Shown one piece after another: positions 49,395 through 57,378 of a stretch of DNA of 64,000 bases. The stretch is taken from assembly GCF_001575205.1 (NCBI RefSeq), contig NZ_LSRE01000010.1, positions 124,001 to 188,000 of the forward strand. Direction: 5' to 3'. Each line of letters starts with the position of its first letter. Positions within the stretch are counted from its first letter, which is position 1. Both the position numbers and the translations under genes were made by a program. Source of the DNA: Tsukamurella pseudospumae. GTDB taxonomy: Bacteria > Actinomycetota > Actinomycetes > Mycobacteriales > Mycobacteriaceae. The notes beneath the pieces are model-generated. The model saw only the letters and a list, made by a program, of their open reading frames with translations, made no database searches and was not told the DNA's origin.

Positions 49395-49413
49395 CAACTG
49401 GTTGGACCAGTTG
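49395..49413. promoter_or_regulatory. FadR-type operator
   Basis: CAACTGGTTGGACCAGTTG is a perfect 8+3+8 inverted repeat whose core, TGGT-N3-ACCA, is the known FadR-subfamily half-site arrangement. TGGTTG (49399-49404) and TAGGCT (49421-49426) would make a 16-bp-spaced promoter for the Nudix gene, with start at the ATG at 49433. Confidence 0.75.
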
Positions 49414-49432
49414 TGTGATCTAGGCTGCCGCT

Positions 49433-49897
49433 ATGACCACGACCAGCGCCGGACTGCTGCTGTACCGCCGCGACGGCGGCGCCGTCGAGGTGCTCATCGG
49501 GCACATGGGCGGCCCGTTCTGGGCACGCAAGGACGCGCACGGATGGTCGATCCCCAAGGGCCTCTACACCGCGGAGGAGCCCCTCGCGGCGGCGGAGCGC
49601 GAGTTCGCCGAGGAGCTGGGCTCGCCGGCGCCGGCGGGGCCGACGGTGCCGCTGGGCTCGGTCCGGCAGTCCGGCGGCAAGACGGTGACGGTGTTCGCGC
49701 GGGAGGGCGACTTCGACGCCGCCGCGATCACCTCGAACGCGTTCGAGCTGGAATGGCCGCGCGGCTCCGGCCGGATGCGGACCTTCCCGGAGATCGACCG
49801 TGCGGGCTGGTTCAGCCTCGACGAGGCTGCGACGAAGCTGGTGAAGGCGCAGTCGGCGTTCCTGGACCGATTGCGGGAGCACCTGCCCGAAGCGTGA
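49433..49897 (+). CDS. Nudix hydrolase
   Basis: A 154-residue Nudix protein with the full box GLYTAEEPLAAAEREFAEEL (pattern Gx5Ex7REUxEExGU). The N-terminus SAGLLLYRRDGGAVEVLIGHMGGPFW and the SIPKG motif are typical of a subgroup acting on diadenosine or inositol polyphosphates, but substrate cannot be assigned. Its 3' end overlaps the convergent MFS gene by 86 bp. Confidence 0.92.
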   Translation: MTTTSAGLLLYRRDGGAVEVLIGHMGGPFWARKDAHGWSIPKGLYTAEEPLAAAEREFAEELGSPAPAGPTVPLGSVRQSGGKTVTVFAREGDFDAAAITSNAFELEWPRGSGRMRTFPEIDRAGWFSLDEAATKLVKAQSAFLDRLREHLPEA

Positions 49898-51227
49898 GCA
49901 GGCCGGCTCCGGCGGCGCACACGAGCGAGGCCACCGCGGCGGCGAGCGCGATGCGGTTCCAACCGGCGATCGCGTCGGGTGCCCCTGCGGCGAGCACGCC
50001 GGCGATCGTGATGCCCAGCGCCGAGCCGACGTAGCGGGCGGTGTTGTTGACGCCGCTGCCCATCGCGGCGTCGCCCGCCGGGACGCTGGCGATCGCCTCG
50101 CGGGCGAGGCCCGTGTTCAGCAGTCCGGATGCGATGCCCGCGACCACGAACCCGGGGATCAAGCGCGCGGGCGGGGCGCCGTCGGACATACCCGACATGA
50201 GGAGCAGGCCCAGCGCGACCCCGGCCAGTCCACCGACCAGGTGCACACGGCCCGAGACCACGCCGGCGAGGCGCGAGAAGCCGAGGGCGGCCACGGCGCT
50301 CGTGCCGGCCCACACCGCGAGCAGGCCGCCCGCCTGCAGGGTGCTCAGCCCCAGACCGTGCACCACGAAGGTGCCGGAGTACGACATCGCGGAGATGATG
50401 CCGATGCCCGTGCCCAGACCGGCGACGGTCGCCGAGAGGAAGCGCCGGCGCCGGAAGAGCACCGAGTCGACCAGGCGCGCGGAACCGTACCGCTGGCTCG
50501 CGACGAGCGCAGCAGTGAGGACGACCGCGGCGACGGCGAGGGCGATAGCCAGGCCGGCATCCCGCGCGCGGACCTCGACGAGCGCTGCGACCGCAGCACT
50601 CAGGGCTGCCGTGAGCAGCACGAAGCCGAGAACGCTCTGCGCGCGATCGGGGTTGTGCGGCGGCTGCGCCGGGATCCGCCGCGCCGAGACCCACAGCGCC
50701 GCACCGGCAGCCGCGAGGACGAGGTAGAACACACGCCAGGCCTCCACGAGATCGAGTGCACCGGTGAGGATCGGACCGAGGGCGATGCCCGCGCCCATCG
50801 ACGAGCTCCACCAGACGGCGGTGCGGGCGCGGTGGCCGTCGTGTTCGCTGACCGCGGCGACCAGGCCGAGCCCCGTCGCGATCATGCCCGCGGCGCCGAT
50901 TCCCGCCACGATGCGAGCGGCGACGAACAGCGGCGCGGTCGCGATCACCGCGCACGCCAGGTTCGCGGCGACGAAGACGGCCGCACCGGCGAGGAAGACC
51001 CGGCGGTGACCGATCCGGTCGGCGACCACTCCCGCCGTGACCAGCGCCGCAGCGAGCCCGACGCTCATCGACGCGAGGATCCAGGTGGCGCTCGCCGGAC
51101 CGGCGCGGAGCGCCGTGTTCAGCGTGACCGCGTTCCCCAGCGGCCCCGAATAGGCGAGCATCGCCACGAGGGTGCTGGCGGCGACGGTCGCCAGCACCCG
51201 ACCGAACGACGATTCCAGTCTGTTCAT
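49812..51227 (-). CDS. MFS drug-type exporter (DHA2-like) controlled by HxlR
   Basis: A 471-residue exporter with about fourteen hydrophobic helices. Motif A VTAGVVADRIGHRRVFLAG and the DHA2-like helix 5 region MGAGIALGPILTGAL are visible. ATG 51227 (MNRLESSFG) would be the first codon of a leaderless transcript: TTGTGA (51263-51258) and CATGAT (51240-51235) are 17 bp apart. ATG 51239 is an alternative. Two identical-type inverted repeats shared with the divergent hxlR gene cover this promoter, so HxlR-type control of efflux is likely. Confidence 0.87.
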   Translation of the reverse strand: MNRLESSFGRVLATVAASTLVAMLAYSGPLGNAVTLNTALRAGPASATWILASMSVGLAAALVTAGVVADRIGHRRVFLAGAAVFVAANLACAVIATAPLFVAARIVAGIGAAGMIATGLGLVAAVSEHDGHRARTAVWWSSSMGAGIALGPILTGALDLVEAWRVFYLVLAAAGAALWVSARRIPAQPPHNPDRAQSVLGFVLLTAALSAAVAALVEVRARDAGLAIALAVAAVVLTAALVASQRYGSARLVDSVLFRRRRFLSATVAGLGTGIGIISAMSYSGTFVVHGLGLSTLQAGGLLAVWAGTSAVAALGFSRLAGVVSGRVHLVGGLAGVALGLLLMSGMSDGAPPARLIPGFVVAGIASGLLNTGLAREAIASVPAGDAAMGSGVNNTARYVGSALGITIAGVLAAGAPDAIAGWNRIALAAAVASLVCAAGAGLLTLRAGAPAIGPGTPTAPSPASSQPRRG

Positions 51228-51267
51228 GAGACTTATCATGGCGTAATTCGAGTCTGTTCACAAGACT
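51217..51267. promoter_or_regulatory. Two HxlR operators
   Basis: AGTCTGTTCATGAGACT (51217-51233) and AGTCTGTTCACAAGACT (51251-51267) are near-identical 17-bp inverted repeats, 34 bp apart. The first covers the MFS start codon; the second overlaps the MFS -35. TACGAT (51277-51282) is a good -10 for the divergent hxlR gene, with start at its ATG. Confidence 0.8.
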
Positions 51268-51288
51268 GGACTCGCGTACGATGAGGCC

Positions 51289-51801
51289 ATGGCTCTGGGA
51301 ACCGGGTACGACGCGCAGGGCTGCTACCTCGCACGCGCCCTCGAGGTCGTGGGCGAGCGGTGGACGCTACTGATTCTGCGCGACCTCTTCTTCGGCGTGC
51401 AGCACTTCACCGACCTGCTGGCACACCTGGACGTCTCCCGCGCCGTGCTCACCGATCGTCTGGAGACACTGGTCAGCGCCGGCGTCCTCGCTCGAAGGCG
51501 GGAGGGGCGCACCGTCGAATACGAGCTGACCGCCGCAGGAGAGGACCTGTGGCCCACCGTCTACAGCCTGATCCGGTGGGCCGAACGCCACCTGGAGGCG
51601 GACTTCCCGGGCCGGGCGTTCGCGCACGTGACGTGCGGCACCGACATCGAGGAGTCGGGTCTGTGCTCGCACTGCGGCGTCGTCCCGGCGGTGCGCGACC
51701 TGGACGCCCGCCCGCGCCCCGGATTCAACCCACGACAGCGCGACGATCCGGTGGCGGTCGCACTGCGCGAACGGCACCGGATGCTGACACCGTTGCCCTG
51801 A
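51289..51801 (+). CDS. HxlR-family regulator
   Basis: A 170-residue winged-helix regulator: CYLARALEVVGERWTLLILR, FTDLLAHLDVSRAVLTDRLETL, and a C-terminal CGTDIEESGLCSHCG segment with cysteines that could sense redox or metal. It is divergent from an MFS exporter with two shared operators. It probably derepresses the exporter on binding an effector. Confidence 0.92.
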   Translation: MALGTGYDAQGCYLARALEVVGERWTLLILRDLFFGVQHFTDLLAHLDVSRAVLTDRLETLVSAGVLARRREGRTVEYELTAAGEDLWPTVYSLIRWAERHLEADFPGRAFAHVTCGTDIEESGLCSHCGVVPAVRDLDARPRPGFNPRQRDDPVAVALRERHRMLTPLP

Positions 51802-51857
51802 GAACGCCGCCGGCGGCGGCACCGCACGCGGACACGGCCCGGGTTACAGTCTCTCGC

Positions 51858-52265
51858 ATGAATCGGACACCCCTGCGCGCCTGCACCGCCGTCGGCCTCG
51901 CCGCCTTCACCGCGATCACCCTCGCCGCCTGCGGCGACGCCAAGAGCGACGCTCCGCAGACCAGCCCGGAGGAACAGATCAAGCAGGTCACCACCACCTA
52001 CGTGCAGGGGCAGAGCGGCAAGGACGCCGACAAACTGCGCGCCACCTCGTGCAAGGAGATGATCGATCAGGAGATCTCGACGATGAACGACGAGGGCAAC
52101 CCGCAGTCGGTCACCCTCGACGGCATCGCCGATGTGAAAGTGGACGGCGACAAGGCCACCGCGCAGGTCACCATGACCGCGACCTTCGCCGGCAAGCCGC
52201 AGCAGAAGAAGACCGGCACGTTCGAGTACGTCAAGGAGGACGGCTGGCGGGTCTGCCTGCGGTAG
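51858..52265 (+). CDS. Small lipoprotein with lumazine-binding/NTF2-like domain
   Basis: A 135-residue exported lipoprotein: signal then lipobox LAAC (ITLAACGDAKS). The mature part (EEQIKQVTTTYVQGQSGKD, ATAQVTMTATFAGKPQQK, ending EDGWRVCLR) has the look of a DUF4878-type NTF2-like fold with a C-terminal cysteine that may pair with the one in TSCKEM. TACAGT lies 7 nt before the ATG, so a leaderless mRNA is likely. Confidence 0.83.
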   Translation: MNRTPLRACTAVGLAAFTAITLAACGDAKSDAPQTSPEEQIKQVTTTYVQGQSGKDADKLRATSCKEMIDQEISTMNDEGNPQSVTLDGIADVKVDGDKATAQVTMTATFAGKPQQKKTGTFEYVKEDGWRVCLR

Positions 52266-52307
52266 CTCCCCCAAGCGGGAAGCCGCGCCGACATCGCCCG
52301 GGATCCG

Positions 52308-52553
52308 TCAGTTGCGGTAGTTCTCCACGGTGTTCACCGACCGGGCCTGCGCGCCGTCCGGATTCTCGCCGAACTCGCGCCGCGCCCGGCGCTGCCGCAG
52401 GAGGTCCCAGGCCTGATCGAGCTGGGTCTCGAGCACCTGTAGGCGCGCGTGCTCCTCGCTCTCGGTGATCTCGCCGGCCTCGAGCCGCGTGCGCAGGTCG
52501 TGCTCCTCGGCGATGAGCGAATCGATCCGGGTGTGAATGGCGTCGTCGGTCAT
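52308..52553 (-). CDS. DUF2630 family protein
   Basis: An 81-residue helical protein with the DUF2630 pattern: ARIDSLIAEEHDLR-like start (HTRIDSLIAEEHDLRTRLEA), LQVLETQLDQAWDLLRQRRA, ending FGENPDGAQARSVNTVENY. The family is widespread in actinobacteria with no known function. It is divergent from the TDT transporter gene. Confidence 0.88.
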   Translation of the reverse strand: MTDDAIHTRIDSLIAEEHDLRTRLEAGEITESEEHARLQVLETQLDQAWDLLRQRRARREFGENPDGAQARSVNTVENYRN

Positions 52554-52597
52554 CTTTCGATCCTGCCACCGATCGCCGGATCGCGTGGGCCACAATC

Positions 52598-53656
52598 ATG
52601 AGGGTGTTCTCCCTCGCGCTGCACCGCCTGATCGCCCCGCCTCCCGGGCATGCACTCGGACGGTTCGCGTTCGTGATGGCCACCGGGATCGTCGGGACGT
52701 TGGTGCACTCCGCGGGCGCGACGGTGCCCGGCGACGCGCTGTTCGTCGTCGCCGCACTCGCCTACGTCACTCTCGCCGCGATCGGGTTCGCCCGCATTCG
52801 CGGCGTCGCGGCGATCAAGGCCGAGATCGCGGCCGCGGGCTTCACGGCGATGACGGTGCCCGCGGGGACGTCCGTGCTCGCGGGATACCTCGCACTGCGC
52901 GGCGCGACGGGGGCCGCACTCGCGGTCGGCGCGGTCGCGCTGGCCACCTGGCTGACGCTGGGGTATCTCGTTCCGGCGCAACGGGTCCTGGACAACACCG
53001 CGGCAGCGGAGGACGGCGACCGGCTGCGCGGCTCCGACGGGACGTGGTTCCTGTGGGGCGTGTCCACGCAATCCGTGGCGGTGGTGGCGGGGCTACTGGC
53101 GCTGCTGCTGCCCGGTCACGGCTTCGGCGTCGTCGCGACGTTGTGGTGGGGCCTCGGGATGGCGCAGCTGATCCTGGTCGCAGCGCTGGTGGCGGCGCGG
53201 ATGATGCTCTCTCCGTTGCGGCCGGGCGACGAGGTCGCGCCCTATTGGGTGTTCTTCGGTTCGGCCGCGATCTCCGTCCTCGCCGGGGCGGAACTGGCCG
53301 TGCTCCCCGAGGGGGAGCGAATCCTCGCTCCCGAGTTCGTGAACGCCGTATGCGTGTGCCTCTGGGCGTTCGCGACCTGGCTCGTGCCACTGCTGGTCGC
53401 GCTGACGGTCTGGCAGTGGCGCCGCACCCCCGAGGCGGGCTTCGTACGTCTCGCGCTGTGGTCGATCGTGTTCCCGATCGGCATGTACGGGCAGGCCACG
53501 CTGCGCCTCAGCGGTGCCGCGGACCTGTCGTGGATGGCCCCCATCGCCCACGCCGACGCCTGGATCGCCCCGACCGCCTGGCTCGCCGTCGCCACGGGGA
53601 TGTTCGCGCTCGCCCGCCGCGGCCGCGACTACGCCACCGGCGGCTCCAGCGCGTAG
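52598..53656 (+). CDS. TDT/SLAC1-family transporter (tellurite resistance/C4-dicarboxylate type)
   Basis: A 352-residue membrane protein with ten hydrophobic helices. HALGRFAFVMATGIVGTLVH is the TDT family opening, and a late FPIGMYGQATLRLS segment matches it. Substrates in the family include malate, tellurite, sulfite and anions. It starts at ATG 52598. Its 3' end overlaps the convergent LLM gene by 28 bp. Confidence 0.85.
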   Translation: MRVFSLALHRLIAPPPGHALGRFAFVMATGIVGTLVHSAGATVPGDALFVVAALAYVTLAAIGFARIRGVAAIKAEIAAAGFTAMTVPAGTSVLAGYLALRGATGAALAVGAVALATWLTLGYLVPAQRVLDNTAAAEDGDRLRGSDGTWFLWGVSTQSVAVVAGLLALLLPGHGFGVVATLWWGLGMAQLILVAALVAARMMLSPLRPGDEVAPYWVFFGSAAISVLAGAELAVLPEGERILAPEFVNAVCVCLWAFATWLVPLLVALTVWQWRRTPEAGFVRLALWSIVFPIGMYGQATLRLSGAADLSWMAPIAHADAWIAPTAWLAVATGMFALARRGRDYATGGSSA

Positions 53657-54711
53657 TGCCGCGCCACGAGTTCGACGGTCCGCCGGTGCCCGGCGCGGGA
53701 GGGTCCCATCGGGACCAGCATGATCTCGTCGACGCCGGTCCGCGCGTGCATCCGCTCCAGTCGGGCGCCGATGTCGGCGGCGGTGCCGCCCCAGAAGCGG
53801 TCGGCGTAGCCGTCGAGCACCCGCCGCTCCTCGGGAGTGGCGTCGTGCGCTGCGATCTCGTCGGGCGGGAGGAGCGTGTACGGGGCGCGTTGGATCATCC
53901 GCAGCATCGCCAGGGCGGCACTGTCGACCTGCCGCCGAGCCGCAGCCGGATCGTCGTCGACCACCACGGGGACGCTCGCGAGAGCGTGAGGAGCGGCGAG
54001 GGCGGCGGACGGCCGGAACTCGTTGCGGTAGACCTCGAACGCCTCCGCAGGGTCGGCGCCACCGAACTGCAGTGCGAAGGCGTACGGGCGCCCGAGCCTG
54101 CCTGCGAGCTGCGCCGAGGACGGTGACGTGCCGAGGATCCACACCTGCGGCGCCGTCGCGGGCGGGGGCACACGGTTCTGCGCGGCCTGCCACGGGCCGG
54201 GCACGGCGTGGACCTCGTGATACGGATGCCCGGGCGGGAAGCGATCGGCGAGGAACGCGAGCAAATGCACTGTCAGTTGCGGGAACTCGTCGTTGCCGGC
54301 AGGGTGCCGGCGCAGCGCCGCGGCGGTCGGCGCGTCGGTGCCGGGCGCGCGGCCGAGACCCAGATCGATGCGGCCCGGGGCCAGCGCGTCGAGCATCGCG
54401 AACTGCTCGGCGACCACCAGAGGAGCATGATTGGGCAGCATCACGCCGCCCGCCCCGAGCCGGATCCGCTCCGTCTCCGCGGTCAGTCGCGCGAGCATCA
54501 ACTGCGGCGACGGGGTGGCAGCGGCCGGCATCGCGTGGTGCTCGGACATCCAGAACCGGTGGTAGCCGAGCCGATCCGCCAGGCGCGCCAACGCGATCAC
54601 CTCGCGATACACGTCGCCGACCGCGCTCCCCACGGCGGTGTGCGCGTTGTCCAGCACGGACAGCGCGAACGGCGCGGTGCCCGAACGAGGTCCGACATCC
54701 ATCGACGCCAC
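53629..54711 (-). CDS. LLM-class flavin-dependent oxidoreductase
   Basis: A 360-residue bacterial-luciferase-like protein (group 1): RLGYHRFWMSEHHAMPAAAT, GGVMLPNHAPLVVAEQFAML, RIDLGLGRAPGTD, and WILGTSPSSAQLA. It uses FMN or F420 with unknown substrate. GTG 54711 begins 4 nt after the upstream regulator gene; ATG 54702 is an alternative. The pair is probably cotranscribed. Confidence 0.9.
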   Translation of the reverse strand: MASMDVGPRSGTAPFALSVLDNAHTAVGSAVGDVYREVIALARLADRLGYHRFWMSEHHAMPAAATPSPQLMLARLTAETERIRLGAGGVMLPNHAPLVVAEQFAMLDALAPGRIDLGLGRAPGTDAPTAAALRRHPAGNDEFPQLTVHLLAFLADRFPPGHPYHEVHAVPGPWQAAQNRVPPPATAPQVWILGTSPSSAQLAGRLGRPYAFALQFGGADPAEAFEVYRNEFRPSAALAAPHALASVPVVVDDDPAAARRQVDSAALAMLRMIQRAPYTLLPPDEIAAHDATPEERRVLDGYADRFWGGTAADIGARLERMHARTGVDEIMLVPMGPSRAGHRRTVELVARHYALEPPVA

Positions 54712-54715
54712 GGGA

Positions 54716-55273
54716 CTACTCCGCGCGGTCGGTCTTCTCCTTGAGCAGGAGCGTGACCGCCTCGGTCAGCGCGCTCACCTGCTCCCGGAGCTCGCGGATC
54801 TCCTCGTCGCGCTGGTCGTCGTCGCCCTCCCCCGCATCGGCTTTCGCCGTGGCGGACTTCGACTTCGACTTTCGGCCGACCTTGGACTTCTTCGGTTCGG
54901 ACTTCTTCACCGGCGCCTCCGCGCCGTCGGGCTCCGGACCGGGGGCGGGCGCACCGTCGGACTCCTGGGACTGCGCCGACAGCCCGTCGACGACGGACTG
55001 GGCGACCCCGGCGGGCGCGCGGAGCAACTCGGCGAGCAGGCTGGACGCACCGGATCCGGCGACGCGAGGACGACTCTGCGCCTGGCGCCGCAGGAGTTGC
55101 GCGAGCACCTCATCGGTGCGATCAGTGCCGACGTCGTGGTCGCGCACGACGATGCGGACGCCGGAGTCGAGCAGTGACGCGATCTCGTCGAGCGTGGTGA
55201 ACCTGCGCCGGACCGAGTCGTACAGCTTGCGATTCGAGTACCGCTTGATCAGGTACGGTTCGTCGTCGCTCAT
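54716..55273 (-). CDS. Polyhydroxyalkanoate synthesis regulator-like DNA-binding protein
   Basis: A 185-residue protein. The N-terminal PHB/PHA accumulation regulator domain reads YLIKRYSNRKLYDSVRRRFT, TLDEIASLLDSG. A long low-complexity middle rich in Lys and Ser (KKSKVGRKSKSKSATAK) and a C-terminal coiled coil (EEIRELREQVSALTEAVTLL) follow. Family members bind DNA and polymer granules. The ATG has GAGGAGGGG in front. The neighbouring small gene looks phasin-like, which supports a storage-granule theme. Confidence 0.85.
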   Translation of the reverse strand: MSDDEPYLIKRYSNRKLYDSVRRRFTTLDEIASLLDSGVRIVVRDHDVGTDRTDEVLAQLLRRQAQSRPRVAGSGASSLLAELLRAPAGVAQSVVDGLSAQSQESDGAPAPGPEPDGAEAPVKKSEPKKSKVGRKSKSKSATAKADAGEGDDDQRDEEIRELREQVSALTEAVTLLLKEKTDRAE

Positions 55274-55333
55274 GACCCCTCCTCGTCGGGCGTCGCCCGG
55301 TCCCGAGCCTACCGCCGGGGACCCGAACGCAGA

Positions 55334-55370
55334 ATCACCCGGGACCCGCACGGCGGGTACCCCGGGTGAT
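55334..55370 (-). terminator. Long stem-loop after the phasin-like gene
   Basis: ATCACCCGGG pairs with CCCGGGTGAT (10 bp), and inside it ACCCGC-ACG-GCGGGT adds a 6-bp stem with a 2-nt bulge. It lies 32 nt past the stop codon and is the strongest hairpin of the area. Confidence 0.75.
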
Positions 55371-55401
55371 CCTCGAAGATCGTGGGAATCGAGCTCCCGA
55401 G

Positions 55402-55647
55402 TCACTTGGCCTTGGTGACCTTGGAGAGCTTCTTGACCTGGTCGTTCAGGTTCTCCGTCTGCTTGCGCAGGTTCTTGATGTCCTTCTTGGCGATCTTGTT
55501 GACACCCTTACGGGCGCTCTTCTCGGCGCTCTCGACGTTCTCGATGAGGTTGTCGACGAGGTCCTTGGTGTTGCCGACGACGCCGGAGAGGAACTTGCTG
55601 ATCGACGGCTCGGTGGCGGCCTTCTTCGACGTGGTGCTGTTGCCCAT
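55402..55647 (-). CDS. Small lysine-rich helical protein, phasin-like
   Basis: An 81-residue basic protein. GNTKDLVDNLIENVESAEKS and KKDIKNLRKQTENLNDQVKK form long amphipathic helices with heptad character. It has no signal peptide. It resembles granule-associated phasins or lipid-droplet proteins in composition, and the next gene downstream encodes a PHA-type regulator. GGAGGACATC stands before the ATG at 55647. An array of TTACGC palindromes lies just upstream. Function is inferred from composition and context only. Confidence 0.72.
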   Translation of the reverse strand: MGNSTTSKKAATEPSISKFLSGVVGNTKDLVDNLIENVESAEKSARKGVNKIAKKDIKNLRKQTENLNDQVKKLSKVTKAK

Positions 55648-55673
55648 GATGTCCTCCATGCTGTGTTCGTTTC

Positions 55674-55730
55674 TTACGCGTTTGCGTAATGAAGAAATTA
55701 CGCGGCGCGTAAATATTACGCAATGCGTTG
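55674..55730 (-). promoter_or_regulatory. Triple TTACGC/GCGTAA palindrome array
   Basis: TTACGC-N4-GCGTAA (55674-55689), TTACGC-N3-GCGTAA (55698-55712) and TTACGC-N3-GCGTTG (55716-55730) lie in a row 27-83 bp before the phasin-like start codon. The region is markedly AT-richer than its neighbours. The arms fit a TetR-type dimer; three sites suggest cooperative, tight control. Confidence 0.75.
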
Positions 55731-55749
55731 TGATGCAGCTCACATCTCA

Positions 55750-57147
55750 TCAGTGGGTCAGATGCTCCACCAGCACGACCTGCAGCTCGCCGACCAGGAA
55801 GCCGAGGATCGCGCCGACCACGATCAGCGTCCGCTCGTCGGCCTGGAACGCCGGCCGCAACACACCCTCGAACTCCTCCGGCGTCATCGCCGCCATCTTC
55901 TCGGCCATGATCGGCTGGATCTCCATGGCGCGGGTGAGGTAGTCCTCCGCACCGGTCAGCACCTTCGGCAGCACGGCGACCATGTCGGACGCGGCGGCCT
56001 GGCACATCGACTGCACGTGCACGACGTCGAGACCGAACCCCGTGGCCCCGCGGACCGGACTGCTCAGCACCCCCGAGACCAGTCCCAGCAGTCCCCCGAC
56101 CGGGAGCTCGTCCGCGTCACCACCGAGCGCGCCGAGCCCCGGCAGTGCCTCGAGGCCCAGGTCCTTGAGGACCGGCATCGCCGCCGCATCGATCCCGGCG
56201 AGCTGCTCCAGGTCACCGAGACCGTCGCGGAGCGCGTCCTCGATCACGTCCGCGACCACCAGCACCACCTTCGGCGAGTTCTTCCCGGTGAACACCGCAC
56301 GCATCAGGCGGTCGGAGGTCAGGACTCGCGTGGCGATGAGAGTGCCGTACTCCTGCGAGACCGGGATGCGATGCTTGAGGAACAGTCCCTGCCAGGTGAT
56401 CACGCCCAGGTACTTCGTGGGCACCTTCGGGTTGAAGATCAGCCGCAGCGCCGCCCAGTCTGTGAACCAGCCGGTGAAGAGGCCGAACAGGGGCATCACG
56501 TACGGATTGTGGAACAGCGCCCACACCAGCAACTGCACGAGGCCGATGCAGAAGCCGAACACCAGGCCGCTGCGCCGGATGAACGCGAACTCGCGGCGCC
56601 CGACGTCGAGGAACATCGATTCCAGCGTGTCCGGGTCGGCGAGGAACTCCTCCGTGACCATCGCCTTGAGGTCGAAGAGCTCGTCGACGTCGTCGGTGAT
56701 CGCCTCGGTGATGCGGACGACCACGTCGGGTGCGGCGTCCTGCACCCGTTCGATGACGAGGTCCTGCGCGACCGGGGGCAGAACATGCCACAGCGTGGGC
56801 TGGTACTCGGGCAGTACATCGCGCGCGATCCGCGCCACTTCGGCGCGGAGCGGCCGCTCGACCAGCGCCGCGACCTCGGCACCGTCGACCTTCTCGGCGA
56901 TCTCGCGGGCGGAGATGAGGCGCCCCGTGAGAGTGTCGCAGAGGACGTCGACCATCTGCTGCGAACGCCGCGGGATGATGCCCTGCCAGCCGAGCTTCCC
57001 GATGCCCTTGAACCGCTGCGGCCGGAACATCATCTTGATCGCGACCAGCTTGGTGCCGTAGCCGATGAGAGCCGCGATGATCGGCATGGAGACGTAGACC
57101 GGCCAGTTCCGGCCGAAGTCGGAGACGATCTCTGACCAGGACTGCAT
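55750..57147 (-). CDS. DUF445 membrane protein (first)
   Basis: A 465-residue DUF445 protein: N-terminal helix with PIIAALIGYGTKLVAIKMMF, internal repeat IPRRSQQMVDVLCDTLTGR, a central hydrophobic pair (FGFCIGLVQLLVWALF, MPLFGLFTGWFTDWAALRLI), and a C-terminal helix LIVVGAILGFLVGELQVVLV. The family is conserved but uncharacterised. GGAGG precedes the ATG at 57147. It is divergent from an Abi-alpha gene, on whose other side a second DUF445 gene lies. Confidence 0.9.
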   Translation of the reverse strand: MQSWSEIVSDFGRNWPVYVSMPIIAALIGYGTKLVAIKMMFRPQRFKGIGKLGWQGIIPRRSQQMVDVLCDTLTGRLISAREIAEKVDGAEVAALVERPLRAEVARIARDVLPEYQPTLWHVLPPVAQDLVIERVQDAAPDVVVRITEAITDDVDELFDLKAMVTEEFLADPDTLESMFLDVGRREFAFIRRSGLVFGFCIGLVQLLVWALFHNPYVMPLFGLFTGWFTDWAALRLIFNPKVPTKYLGVITWQGLFLKHRIPVSQEYGTLIATRVLTSDRLMRAVFTGKNSPKVVLVVADVIEDALRDGLGDLEQLAGIDAAAMPVLKDLGLEALPGLGALGGDADELPVGGLLGLVSGVLSSPVRGATGFGLDVVHVQSMCQAAASDMVAVLPKVLTGAEDYLTRAMEIQPIMAEKMAAMTPEEFEGVLRPAFQADERTLIVVGAILGFLVGELQVVLVEHLTH

Positions 57148-57262
57148 GGACACCTCCGGGTTGCGCAGTGCCTCGTATTGTGTGCGTGCGAAGGCAGTGC
57201 CCGTGGCGGTTCGGCGGAGTTCGCACCAGCCCCAACTGCGCCTGTCGTGGCCGTCGATCGAT

Positions 57263-57304
57263 GAACCTCGCACCGCTGCGAAGCCATCCCTTCGCCGCAG
57301 GTTC
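57263..57304. promoter_or_regulatory. Long inverted repeat in the DUF445 / Abi-alpha divergent region
   Basis: GAACCT (57263-57268) and AGGTTC (57299-57304) enclose GCGAAG (57278-57283) and CTTCGC (57290-57295). It sits in the 231-bp gap between divergent starts and could be an operator or cruciform. Confidence 0.45.
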
Positions 57305-57378
57305 TCAGCGGAAAACGTCCGGGCGGGCGGCGGCCTGGCTAGCATGAACGGGCCGGGCCATCGACGGGCGGGAATCAG

